The notes under the pieces were generated by a model that saw nothing but the letters and a program-made list of their open reading frames with translations, searched no databases and was not told the origin of the DNA. 64,000 nucleotides of DNA, taken from NCBI RefSeq assembly GCF_020283565.1, contig NC_060063.1, positions 34,248,635 through 34,312,634 on the forward strand, in the 5' to 3' direction. The position numbers were made by a program, and so were the translations under genes. The DNA comes from Trifolium pratense. Taxonomy: Eukaryota; Streptophyta; Magnoliopsida; Fabales; Fabaceae. Positions 34,601 to 46,590 of this stretch are shown in pieces. Each line of letters starts with the position of its first letter. Positions within the stretch are counted from its first letter, which is position 1.

Positions 34601-35201
34601 AGCAATTCAAATGCCTAGTAATCATCTAGCACATGTTATAAACAAACATATAACAAACACATACCAGGACACATTAATATCCTACTCTTCTCACCATTTT
34701 GAAAATTAATTTTCACTCACCCAAAAGAAAATAACTCTATATTTTCACCAAAATCTTCAAGAAATAATATTAGTTTTTAAAATTATTTCAAATCATTACC
34801 ACATGCAGTTTTATATCATGCCGGATCGTCACATGCAGTTTTATATCATGCCGGATCGTCACATGCAGTTTTATATCATGCCGGATCATCAACAATTAGC
34901 AATAAGCATCAATCCATCAAGTTTAAACTACAAAAAGGTTAAACTCTACGCATATACAACTATTATAAACATAGGAGTATAGCACTCACACCATTACTCA
35001 CAAAAAGAACGAATAATTTAATTCAATTCACATCACTCATAGTTCCTAAATGAACAACATAAGTGATTTCACAAAACAAACACAACAAAATTGTTAGACA
35101 AACACGACTGACACACAATACTCACTTGGTCTGACTGCACAGACCTGCTCTGATCGACACATAACCCACACAGTCCGAAGACGACCTGCTCTGATACCAA
35201 T
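31626..35201 (-). other. Interior of the non-coding LTR element
   Basis: No gag, protease, integrase or RT motif could be read on either strand. From about 31900 to 34100 the plus strand is rich in C, T and A and poor in G. A GCGA-rich block (GCTTAGC, TAGCGAG words) lies at about 34310-34407. Three exact-length 30-bp repeats, starting ACATGCAGTTTTATATC, lie at 34801-34890. The primer site is at the right end. Confidence 0.65.
34801..34890. repeat. 30-bp repeat, three tandem copies
   Basis: Three head-to-tail copies of ACATGCAGTTTTATATCATG followed by CCGGATCGTC. The third differs at one base (CATC). Confidence 0.92.
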
Positions 35202-35798
35202 TGTAACACCCAAACCCATTATTTCTATATTTCTACCTTAGTAAAAATCTTTTTCAAAATACGCAACGGAAAGTAATGTTCGATATTATAAAAGTTGTGG
35301 TTCGAGTATTACATTCTTCAATCAAAATAATACTAATGTAGTTAATTAGTAAAAATACTTGTTTATACAAATGTTAAATCAACTAATGTATTTATTGATT
35401 ATACAAAAACAACCTAGACAATGGATAATCCTCAATTTCACATACATCATTGTATTATTCTAATACAATGGATAATCCACAATATACCATGTTATAATTT
35501 ATAGTATCTCAAAAATATTTCATGAATCATAATCATGTTCAAGTCTACTTAGAATATTTCTAAGCGACAACATTTTTTTTACAAAAAAGAATAATATCAT
35601 ATAGTTAAATGAAAAATATTTTTATAAATGAAAAATAATAATTGTTATAAATATAATAATATCATATAGTTAAATGATAGATATTAAAATAGCTTATTTA
35701 ACTCCTCTTCAATGTATTATTGGTCAAAAAAGAATAAGAAAATATGAGACATAAGAGCAATTTAAAGTTCGCTTATAGAGATGTCGTAAAATAAATTA

Positions 35799-36141
35799 GG
35801 CTTAACTATACATTTGGTCCCTTACGTTTATTTTAGGTTTCAATTTCGTCCCTTACGTTTAAAAAGTATCAATTTGGTCCCTTACGTTTATTTTAAGTTT
35901 CAAGTTAGTCCTTTCCGTCAATTTTGTCACATGTGGCAGTCAATTTGCATATGTGGACTGACACGTGGCACTTGGACACGTTGACACGTGTACTGTTCAA
36001 ACGGTGTTAGTGACAAAACTAACGGAAAGGACTAACTTGAAACCTAAAATAAACGTATGGGACCAAATTGATACTTTTTAAACGTAAGGGACCAAATTGA
36101 AACCTAAAATAAACGTAAGGGACCAAATGTGTAGTTAAGCC
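35799..36141. mobile_element. Mutator-like MITE (copy B, by duplication)
   Basis: Identical by eye to 26443-26785, including its 9-bp target duplication. It is a product of the segmental duplication, not an independent insertion. Confidence 0.82.
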
Positions 36142-36150
36142 AATAAATTA

Positions 36151-38710
36151 TAACCTTTAATTTCTAAACTTTTGCATAGATCATATACATTCAAATTATT
36201 TTTAATGTAGTTGAGACATACATTTTTTTTTTACAAAACATACCAAATCCATGGTTTAAATAGAAGGAAAACTTCCGATCAAATTGACGTGCTCCACAAT
36301 CATCACACTGCAATGACCACATTTATTCGATAAAGCAATCTTTAAACTTCAGCCCTTAAAAAGGTGAAAAATAGATATTGAAAATAGAATAACATTCATA
36401 TATATATATATACTTAAAAAGATAAAGATATATAGTGGTTGACTTACTTGTTGAGAATATATATAGACATAATTTGCTAAAATATCTATACATAGAAAAC
36501 ATACAAAATAATTTAAATACAAAAAATGAGAGAGCATGACTAAACAAAAAGTATGTGATACAGGTAAATAGATATTAGTTATATAAGGACCATGGTTACA
36601 TTGAGAAGCATTCTAACCGTCATAAGATTTAATTGTAATGAGTGTTTAGTTATCATTGCATTATATTTTTACAAATTAACTATGCAAATGTTAATTTATA
36701 GCATAAGAAATTAGAACTCTTTATGCAAAAACCACAATAACACATGGAGTTTTATTCTTTTCATTTTAGTGTGCCGTTTCTTTTGCAGATAATCAAAAGT
36801 CACACTATTAATTGGTGTTTCCAATTATTTGCAATTAAGCATAAAATAAATCTCATAACCGATTTCAATTATTTTTTCTTCTATGGAATAATAATAGACA
36901 TGTTATTGTTCTCGTATTTATCAATTCTCTTTTCTAAAAAGTCCGGTATCAAATATAAAATTATATTCATAGTTATACGATAACTTTAGTAAAATTATAT
37001 ATTATTAATTTTTTTTTCTAAGGAAGATTTTTTTTTGTTTATCAGAGAATTTTTTAGTAAAGTTGGACGCAAAAATGTCAATATGGTGCAATTCAGTTTT
37101 TTCTCAATTACATTATATACGATCATTTATCATTATAAGTCCAAATTTAGTAGAAAGCTGAGACAAATAATATAAGAATACATAATTGTTTGTTGATATA
37201 TCTTCTTGTGAAAATTTCATTTTAGAATTCCAACAATCATGAGAATTTGATGGTCATAGTATCATTTATGTCTCTCTCTAAACCATAACCGAGATATAAA
37301 TTTGTAGGTCTTATAATATTAGTGGTCACTTTTAATTAAATTTTTCATTTTTCATTATTGATATATTCCTTTGTAAGAAATTCTCTTAGAGGTGTCACAT
37401 CATCACAAAGAAGGCCTAAGAGCAATTCAAGCTTCCTTTTAATAGTAAAAGATGTTATATCAATTTTCAAGATATAATTTGGCCGATCAATATAATAGAT
37501 ATCCAACCATAAAATTATGGATTAACATATATGAAGAATATGAAATACAAAATGGATAAATAATAAAAGGGTGAAACTGAATATACAATAGATGATAAGA
37601 TATTCTTATATGAGTGACCATTTGTTTTACAAATTTCTCGTAAGAATGCATGAAAATCAATAGATACTTTAGTCAATATTCTGCCATATAGAAATCAATA
37701 AATTAGTGAAGGCATACATGAAAAGTAAGAAAAGAACATAAGACATTATTAAAAGTTGAAGAATACGTACCCAAGAGTTATTTTGGAGAAAGTAAATGAC
37801 AACTCAAACAAAAAATCTATAAATTAGTAAATACCTTTTTTTTCCTCTGGTTCTATCACATGGATCTGGAGTAAGTAGAATAAAATAATATAACGGTTCT
37901 ATGTTCTCGATAACAAATGAACAACCAATATCAATAAATAAATGAGAAAAATAAAATTGTTTACTTACAATCATTGTTATGATAAAAAAGTATTTTAAAG
38001 ATAACTTTTAAATGAACAATATAATTTGATAAGAGTAATTGAGAATGCCGGCCTTTTCATCCATTAACATTCTATTTGTAGTGAAAAATTATTTCTTTCA
38101 ACCTACAAATGAAGAACAAAAACTAACCATTAGTACAAATGAATATTGTTGGATATCAATACATAGTACCATGGTAGAAATACGCTCAAAGATTGAGTGA
38201 AAATGTCAAATATTAAGATTTAGAAATGAGTAGAAAAAGAATGTGGGGTGGTGGTTATAAAGAGTGAGAGTGAACCTATTAGTCACTAAACTTTCTCATT
38301 TTATAAGTTATATTTGGAGGAATGTAAAAGGATGCATACAATTATGATGATTTTTTTGGTTACTTAATTATGAAGATGTTAATTTAGTTTTTTTTTAGAT
38401 TTAATTTAATAAATTAAAAGAAATAAGTAAAAGATTTTAATAGAGATTATAAACATTTTCTTATAGTGACACATCATCAAAATGTTTGCCTATGAGCAAC
38501 TCAACCTTACTTTTACTAGTAAAAGATGAAAGATAAAAGATGTATCTCTATGAATTTCTTGAAATTTTTCAATAAAGTATCTCCTCAATATCATAAAATT
38601 ATAAGGAGTAATAAATAATTTATTCAGATACTATTTTTTATTTTTTTTTTATAAAAGTTCCTCAATATTACATTCCAGTAGTGTTATACTACTATCACTC
38701 CCTCTTCCTT
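36151..38710. other. AT-rich spacer, duplicate of 26795-29354
   Basis: Same sequence as in the first unit with one substitution and one inserted base. No gene. Confidence 0.6.
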
Positions 38711-38716
38711 AGAATT

Positions 38717-40982
38717 TGTAACACCCAAACCCATTATTTCTATATTTCTACCTTAGTAAAAATCTTTTTCAAAATACGCAACGGAAAGTAATGTTCGATA
38801 TTATAAAAGTTGTGGTTCGAGTATTACATTCTTCAATCAAAATAATACTAATGTAGTTAATTAGTAAAAATACTTGTTTATACAAATGTTAAATCAACTA
38901 ATGTATTTATTGATTATACAAAAACAACCTAGACAATAGACTTTATATACAATATAAAACCCTTTCCCGTGTCACAATCAGAGCGGAGCTTCACCGACGA
39001 CTCAACATCGAATACCACAAAATCCTGTAAAATCTGGACCCCCAACGGTCCAGCACATAACACATAAAAGAGAGTTAGATAACATACTCAAAATAATACA
39101 AGTGTAAGTAAATTGTACTTAAACACTTCTTCATAAAAACATGCATAATCATACATTATACATATACATCACCATCATTCATGCATATTCATATATCATG
39201 CATATTACTTCATTTATCACATAATCAATCATCTACAATTATATACCAAACATATAGTTTCACGTCGTCTCGGACAATACCAAAACATCAACAAATACAT
39301 TGTTCAGATTATGGTCATGACGGACCCTGCGTTGTTCATTTTATAGTCATGACGGACTCTGCTACTCACATACGGATTAACAATCAACATTTACCAAGTA
39401 TGTGTCAAACATCATTTATAATAAAATGCACACATAATCCCTAATGCAATCTAATGCTTCACATTCATGTTATGTCCTCTAGACACCTCTAATGCATGTG
39501 GTACCATCGTCTTTATCAGAGTATTTCACCTCCGATATCCGTCTTTATCAAACAAATATAGTTCGATATCCTTCTTTATTGGACAAGCCAATATCCCTAA
39601 ATATTCATGATGCATGCACTCAAAACTCATGAATATATTCATCAACAATTTTGGCATATAGCCCGTCAACAATAACGTGGAACACTATCCAACGTCCGTC
39701 TTTATTAAGATAATCAATACCTTAATATCCGTCTTTATTAGAATAACATAATTCTAATATCCTTCTTTATTAAGTTGATTAACACCTTAATATACTTCAT
39801 TTATACTTCATACATGATTAACAATCAATATATGCATCAACAATCATCAACAAGCATCAACAATCATCAACAATCATGTAAGAATAAGACACTGATTCGA
39901 AACTACATGCAAAGGAAGATCGCAGATGAAAAACTGGTGAAAACTGCAGTATTTCCGCCTGGGGCGGAAATATTTACGCCTGGGGCGGAAAAACATCAGA
40001 AAGGATGGCTGCTCACTGCTCTTCCGTTTTAGGCGGAAATTACTGGACAGCCTCTCATTGCAACGATCATAACTTGGGCTACGAAAGTCCAATGGAGACG
40101 CACATATACTCGTTGGAAAGCTAACAAACAGGGCTACAACTTTTATGTTGGCCACTAAAACCAGTTCGCAACGAAAAGAGGTCAAAATTGCACGTAAAGG
40201 TTCAGACCTCATAGATAACAATTTTCTACATTTCTCATTTCAAACTCTAAACTCTCAAAACTCTCACATAAGTCATTTTTCATGTTATAAACCCCAAATA
40301 AGTTCATATTCAAGTGCAACAAGCATATCTAAACACAAAAGGACAGTTCATTTCTCAGATCTACGCCATAAACATCGAAAAAGTAAAGATTGACACTTTT
40401 TCATCAAAACTCTCAAGAACACAAAGTTCTTGAGTTTAATCCATTAGAAAGCTCGTTTTAACCATTATTTCCGTTCATTAATCATGTTACAAGCATGTTA
40501 AACATATTAAGAACCTTAGGAACGATTTCCATCAAGAAAATCCATTCCAATCTAAAACGAAAATGGAGTGGAGGAAGTTCGGGTAAGGAGAAATCGACAT
40601 TCTCCCCTTCCTCGAGTCACCCACGAATATGAAATCTACTCTCTTACCTGGATTCGAAGAAAACACGACGAAGCTCTCGAATCCCTATCTCTCCCTTTGC
40701 CCTAGCTCCCAAGCTCTCCTCTTCTCCTCTCAAGAACACAAGAACCATGAGAAATGAAATGTTTCTCCCTTCCTTCATGGCCATATGGCGCCCCCTCACA
40801 CACACAAGGCCCATTGGGCCTCAAGCCCAATTGGCTTGGCCCAATAACACGTTAACTCTCTCTACTCGCTTAATAACTAAAGTACTCGATAAATAACTCA
40901 AGTTATTAACTTAATTAAAATGCCACGTTAAATAAAATATTTTAACACATAAAAATAATAATATGAAAATTGGGTCGTTACA
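38717..40982 (-). repeat. Solo LTR of the non-coding element
   Basis: 2266 bp, the same length as 29360-31625 and differing at one base by eye. Flanked by GAATT on both sides (38712-38716 and 40983-40987), so it is a clean solo LTR at the same ancestral insertion site. Confidence 0.88.
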
Positions 40983-40987
40983 GAATT

Positions 40988-41229
40988 CAGTACTCATTAT
41001 CTATATATATAATTGCTAGATAGTTGTGCAACCACTAATCTAACCCTAATCTACGTCAGTCAGTTATATCCAATTAAATCACTCAATAATGTCACATCAC
41101 TTCTACTTACATCATTGTCATCTTTATACACTTTTTCATATGTCTACATTTATATACCTATGACTTTTCATTATACACTCACTCAACTAATAATAATAGC
41201 TTTTACTAAATTATACGCACTAATTATAA
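40988..41229. other. Right flank of the duplicated region
   Basis: AT-rich, no gene. The small open frame at 41013-41240 has no recognisable domain. Confidence 0.4.
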
Positions 41230-42802
41230 ACCATATATAAAATTGAAATAAATTTATAAATATTTATATTTAAGACATGTTCAAAATATCCCGTGACAAC
41301 TTTAAACATATATTGTATATTGTTGATAAAATATGAAAGTCCATATTATTATTCCTATATATTGACGACATAAATTCTTCATAAAAGTATTGAAAATCTT
41401 TGTGTCAAAAAAAAGTATTGAAAATCTTCTACAATACTCCCTCCGTCCCAAAATATAAGGGAAAACTAGTCAAATAAAGTTGATGTATTTCGTTAAAAAT
41501 TTGGACTAAATACATCATTTTTTTTAACAATTTTCCCTTATATTTTGTGACGGAGGGCGTACTATTTTTCAATTAAAAAATAATTATAATAAGTGCAAGC
41601 ATAATGGTTTTTGTCTACAATAGTTATTTTTAAATATTCATCTTTAAGACATGTTCAGGTTATCCCGTGACAAACTAAAACTTTAAGACATGTCTTACGT
41701 ATCTCATATATTGTAAATAAAATATGAAAGTCCATATTATTAGTCGTACATATAGACGACATAAATTCTACATAAAAGTAACAAAAGTCTTGTACAATAT
41801 TATTTTTCAATTAAAAATTACTATAATACGTGCACTCATAATAATTTTTGTCTATAATAGTTATTTTTAAATATTCATATTTAAAACATGTTTAGAATAT
41901 CCCGTGACAAACTTAGAGATATATTGTATATTGTTGATAAAATTTGAAAGTCCATATTATTAGTAGTATATATAGTAGACTAATTCATTTTTCAATTAAA
42001 AATGACTATAACAGGTGCACTCATAGTTCTTTTTGTATATAATATAGTTATTTTAAATATTCATTTTTCATACATGTTCAGGATATCCAGTCCCGTGACA
42101 AACTTAAACTTTAAGATATGTGTAACGTATCTCGTATATTGGTTAGTAAAATATGAAAGTCTGTATTATTAGTCATATATATATAGAAGACAAAAATTCT
42201 TCATAAAAGTAATGAAAATATTCACCAATATTATTTTCATTTAAAACTTCACTATAATAGGTGCACTCATAATGATTTTTGTCTATAATAGTTATTTTTA
42301 AATATTCATCTTTAAGACATGTTCAGGATATCCTATGACAAACTTAAACTTTAAAATATCGTATATTGTTGATAAAATGTGAAAGTCCATATTATTAGCC
42401 AAATATATAGACGACATAAATTCTTCATAAAAGTAACGAAAATCTTCTACTATACAATTTTCAATTAAAAATGACTATAACAGGTGCACTCCAAATGATT
42501 TTTGTCTATAATATATTTATTTTTAAATATTCATGTATAAGAGATATTCATGTTATCCCGTGACAAACTTAAACTTTAAGACATGTCTAACGTATCTCGT
42601 ATATTATTTAGTAAATTATGAAAGTTCATATTATTAATCATATATATTGAAGACATATTTTCTTCATAAAATTAACAAAAATTTTCTACTATACTATTTT
42701 CAATTAAGAAATTACTATAATAGGTGCACTCATAATGGTTTTAATTTGTCTATAATAGTTATTTTAAATATTCATTTTTAAGACATGTTCAAGATATCCC
42801 TT
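41230..42802. repeat. Tandem repeat of about 210-240 bp, six to seven copies
   Basis: The word GAAAGTCCATATTA recurs at about 41335, 41725, 41946, 42155, 42381 and 42620. Each is accompanied by ATATCCCGTGACAAACTT, CATAAATTCTTCATAAAAGT and GGTGCACTCATAATG. Spacing is 209-239 bp, except where a MITE enlarges one unit. Units are diverged and AT-rich. The array ends abruptly at 42802, where the Sirevirus LTR begins. Confidence 0.75.
41437..41559. mobile_element. Stowaway-type MITE, 123 bp
   Basis: Ends CTCCCTCCGTCCCAAAATAT and TATTTTGTGACGGAGGGCG are inverted copies. Both are flanked by TA (41435-41436, 41560-41561), the Tc1/mariner target. It lies within the tandem repeat. Confidence 0.8.
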
Positions 42803-43540
42803 TGTTGGTGTTTTGATTGGCTACATTTTTGCAAAAGCTGTAACACCCAAACCCCTTAACGCGAATTTATTGGATATAAATAAATAAAACACTTAAGAAA
42901 ATTCAGGCGTCACATGTTATAATACAAAATCACGGCATAATTAAAATCATGCTAGCACAACGGAAATTAAAAACAATTAATTAACATAATGTATATCATA
43001 CAATAGTCATAATTGTTCACACAATATCCCTAGGCTCTAGGCCATATCAACAAAGGATATTATGTTTACAACAAAAGATAGGATTAGCAAAGTTAAATAT
43101 GCCATCACGGGCTTAATACAATTCAATCGAATAACCCGACCCGATAAAACCTAATCAGAGCAATTCTATACAACCCATCAAAAAGATATATAAAATATAT
43201 CTAAGGAGTAGTCTAAGCTAAACTCCTCACCAAAAAGCGCACTACCACGAGCACGAGCAGACCTCTAACTCTGATCGGGATCCTCAACCTGAGAATCTGA
43301 ACCTCCAACGGTCCAGCACATAACACAAAGCATGAGAGTTAGATCACATAATCAAAATACAAGTGCAAGTAAATTGATACTTAAACACTTCTTCAATAAC
43401 ATAAGCATGCCTCACAAATATACATATACATATACCTATATTCACATCTATAATCCAATTTGAAGTTCTCAAAACACATAATCGAATACAAACTATCAAG
43501 TATCAATTATCAAATACCACAATTAGCCAAACATGTGTCA

Positions 43541-45480
43541 TGTAACACCCCGAACTAACTACCCTTAAAAACGTGATCTTAAAAACTTTTTAAAGATAAG
43601 TAGCCGGAGCGCTACGGAAAACATTTTTATAAAACGATCGTGCACATGACACGAAACGTCGCAGCGGAAAACATAATCATAAAGGATTTTCAAAGCAATG
43701 AACAAAGATGTTCAAAAGATAATTCATTTATATAAAACATAAGTTACAAAATACCAGAGCACTAATATACATCACAACCAAACTAACTTAACAAAACTAT
43801 ACAAAGGTAGCCTACACTAGCTCCTCACCAAAAGTGCTCCACACCAAAATGATCTACAGCTAAAGCTCGATCGAAACCTCGACCTGAATACCTGAACCCC
43901 CAAAGGTCCAGCACATAACAAATAGGTAGAGAGTTAGTAAACATAATCACATACATACGAATATAGAAACGCACCTATATTCAACCTATCACATATTACT
44001 AACTCACACACATGCCTCCATAAGCAATACACCAGATAACACATACTCACAAATACACAACCAGATAGTTTCACGTCGTTTCGGACAACACAAAGAACTC
44101 ACATAACACATAACACATAATTGCACATTTACTCAAATGCGACTAATGCCAAACATTCAATGTCATGCCAACCTAGACACGACTAATGCATGTGGTACCA
44201 TCTTCTTTATCAAGGAACTTACCATTGATATCCTTCTTTATTGGACAAGTCCAATATCCTTCTTTATCAGACAAGTCTGATATCCCTAAATAATGCATGA
44301 ATTTATGAATGCCATGCATTTACCAAACATATGATAATCACTTAGCACGAAGCTACTGCTCACTACATGGATAACATAATCCATTAAACTTCTTTATCAG
44401 ACAAACTGATATTCTTCTTTATCGGACAATCCGATATACAAACATACATATACTTCTTTGACATTTTATATAAATGCCATCACACAACACAATTATTAAA
44501 CATATAATAATTCCAAACCAAAACGAAACCAAATACATGGATACACACACTTTACAAACATCAGCAAAAATTGCTGTCACAGAGGCCTTCGCTAAGCGAG
44601 GGCTTAGCGAGACATGGCGAACCACACCAGTAAGTCACCTGCTCATGGCGAGCATTGGCGAGCTTCAGCGAACCTGTTCGCTGCAGCGAACTCTTGGTCG
44701 CTTAGCGAACTACACCAGATAAATATCTGTTCTTGAGTTTCAATAAGGCGGTTTAACCTTGAATCCACTCAAAAATTCACCTAGACATGTTATAAATTCA
44801 TATAAACAGCTAATTCAAGCATATATGGTATCAAGGAACATTAATCATCCCTTCCAAACATCCAAATACATCAAATAATCAAAATCATGTCAATTTCTTG
44901 CAAAATAAGCAAAGTTGCATAAACATGCAAAACCATCACCAAACATAAACATATTCCCTCCTAGATGTTCATTAAGCATACTAAGATGAAAAGACATGTT
45001 TATGATAAAGAAACTTCACCCAAACCCCAAAGAAATTGGATGAGAGAGTTCAGGAATGGAGGCTAGACACCTCCCCTCTCTTGGATCACCCAAGCTTATG
45101 CTTAACCACTCTCACCTTAGATTGAATGATGATTCTTGGCCTCTAACTCTTCTCCTTGCTCGTGTTCTTCTTCTAGCTCTCCTAGGGTTCTTGCTTTGCT
45201 CTAAGCTTACAAACCTCAACTTCTCATGAAAATTCAATTGTGAAACTATTCATTGGTTTGACTTGGTTACTTATACCACTTCTATTGGATCATGAACCAA
45301 GCCCAATGGCTTAGGCCCATTAAGCTCTCACGCCTAAAGCCCACTAACACGACAAAGGTTTCGCTCACAAACTTATGTTCGCGATAAATAATAATAGGTC
45401 GCGTAAATAAATATTTAACACTAACCCAAAATATATGCAAATATATAAAATATCGATTTACTAAAAATCGGGTCGTTACA
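43541..45480 (-). repeat. 3' LTR of the gag-only element
   Basis: TGTAACACCCCGAAC...GGGTCGTTACA. Contains the stem-loop array at 44209-44436 and the TTCGCTAAGCGA-type block at 44588-44705. Confidence 0.88.
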
Positions 45481-45546
45481 ACTCTACCCCCCTTAAAAGA
45501 ATTTCGCCCTCGAAATTACCTAAGAGATAAAACAGAGAACGAACCC

Positions 45547-46467
45547 TCAACGCGGCATCTTCGGTTTCTTGCATACCGGACTCTTGTGACCTTCCTCGCC
45601 ACAATTGAAACAAAACACTTTCACCCGACAAGCATCGGCCTTGTGCCCAAACTGTCCACAATTGAAACACTTGTCGCTTCTCCTCGGGCAATCATATGAC
45701 ATATGACCCCGCTCTCCACATTTGTAACAACTTCCACTTCCTTGCTTCTTCTTTCCACTTCCATTACCCTTGTTCTCATACGGCTTACCACGATCCAAAC
45801 TTTTTCCTTTCCTATCATTCAGAACCTTATAGTAGTTGGTCTTGGCTTTGCTATCTTCATCACAAATCCTTGCCTTGGTCATAAGGGTCGGAAAATCCCT
45901 GATTTCAGAAAATCCAATCAAAAGCTTGATATCCGGACGAAGTCCACTCTCGAACTTGACACACTTATCCTCTTCGGCTTCCACCGTGTTGTAGTGTGGA
46001 CTAAACACACACAAAGCTTCAAACTTAGCCGTATACTCGGCGACCGATAAATTTCCTTGCTTGAGCTCCATGAACTCGATCACTTTCTTATTCTTCACAT
46101 CAGCCGGAAAGTACTTCCTTAAAAATTCCCTTTTGAAAATTTCCCAAACGATGGCAACACCGTCCACTCCTATCCTGAGTCTCACATTCCTCCACCAAAC
46201 GATTGCCTCCTCTCTAAGGGCATAAGTTCCCAAAGTAGTCTTGTTCTCCTCAGAACAACTCATTGCTTCAAAGATGATCTCAACCTCATCTAACCACTTG
46301 ATAGCTCCCTCCGGGTTATAGCCTCCGGTAAACAGAGTCGGTTTATGCGACATAAACCTTTCTAATCTTTTCTCACTATCCCTTTCCGGGTCATTATCCC
46401 TTACCACCAATGTAGTCAAAGCAGTCAAAGCTCGTGCAATCTGAGCGTTGGTCCTAGCAGCAGCCAT
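45547..46467 (-). CDS. Gag protein of the gag-only element, 306 aa
   Basis: Intact frame starting at the ATG at 46467 (MAAARTNAQIARAL); 18 further bases upstream are open but lack an ATG. Residues of about 45-165 form a Ty3/gypsy-type Retrotrans_gag domain. It is recognisable by FTGGYNPEGAIKWLDEVE, the tryptophan pair AIVWWRNV, FLRKYFP and QGNLSVAEYTAKFEAL. A lysine/glycine-rich linker leads to three CCHC zinc knuckles near the end (about residues 245-300): CYKCGERGHMSYDC, CFNCGQFGHKADAC and CFNCGEEGHKSPVC. It then terminates in KKPKMPR, about 65 bp before the 3' LTR. A pol gene would normally follow; here none does. It would form particles and package RNA. The intact frame suggests selection or a very recent origin. 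Confidence 0.9.
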   Translation of the reverse strand: MAAARTNAQIARALTALTTLVVRDNDPERDSEKRLERFMSHKPTLFTGGYNPEGAIKWLDEVEIIFEAMSCSEENKTTLGTYALREEAIVWWRNVRLRIGVDGVAIVWEIFKREFLRKYFPADVKNKKVIEFMELKQGNLSVAEYTAKFEALCVFSPHYNTVEAEEDKCVKFESGLRPDIKLLIGFSEIRDFPTLMTKARICDEDSKAKTNYYKVLNDRKGKSLDRGKPYENKGNGSGKKKQGSGSCYKCGERGHMSYDCPRRSDKCFNCGQFGHKADACRVKVFCFNCGEEGHKSPVCKKPKMPR

Positions 46468-46590
46468 GATTCCTGAACGAATCACAACTCGACGTTAGAA
46501 TGTATTAACAGTGTACCCAACACATGCTTCATACAAGAGAAAGAAAATCCTAATGGCTCACATGAACCGACCTGCTCTGATACCAACTAT

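Larger units (their letters stand above)
26067..35422. repeat. Tandem duplication, first unit (9.36 kb)
   Basis: Sequence from 26067 onward reappears from 35423 at an offset of 9356 bp, and 9357 bp after a one-base indel near 29227. The unit consists of 3.3 kb of flank, a complete LTR (29360-31625), the non-coding element interior (31626-35201) and the first 221 bp of a second LTR. It then jumps at the shared pentamer ACAAT back to the flank. Only three differences from the second unit were seen by eye over about 5.5 kb. Confidence 0.85.
29360..35422 (-). mobile_element. Non-coding LTR element (LARD-like), right LTR cut short
   Basis: The left LTR 29360-31625 (2266 bp) runs TGTAACACCCAAACCC...GGGTCGTTACA on the plus strand. 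Next to it ACTCTCCCCCACTTAAAAGA is a polypurine tract on the minus strand. At the other end CTCTGATACCAATTGTAACA gives a primer site TGGTATCAGAGC on the minus strand. The interior (31626-35201) has no gag or pol. The second LTR begins at 35202 but only 221 bp remain before the duplication junction at 35422. The target duplication is GAATT (29355-29359; matching copies at 38712-38716 and 40983-40987). It shares its LTR layout and the post-LTR word TTTCGCCCTCGAAA with the gag-only element at 43541. Confidence 0.82.
35423..40982. repeat. Tandem duplication, second unit
   Basis: Copy of 26067-31625: the same flank, the same MITE and the same LTR, but with no element interior. The single LTR (38717-40982) is followed by the target duplication GAATT and then new sequence (CAGTACTC). 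Differences from unit 1 seen by eye are a27791/t37147, an extra c near 38586, and g31210/a40567. Confidence 0.85.

Noticed and set aside
31626..35201. Degraded gypsy pol in the non-coding element
   Set aside because: I could not read any RT, protease or integrase motif on either strand. A profile search could overturn this.
45703..46050. 115-codon plus-strand frame
   Set aside because: It is antisense to the well-supported Gag gene.
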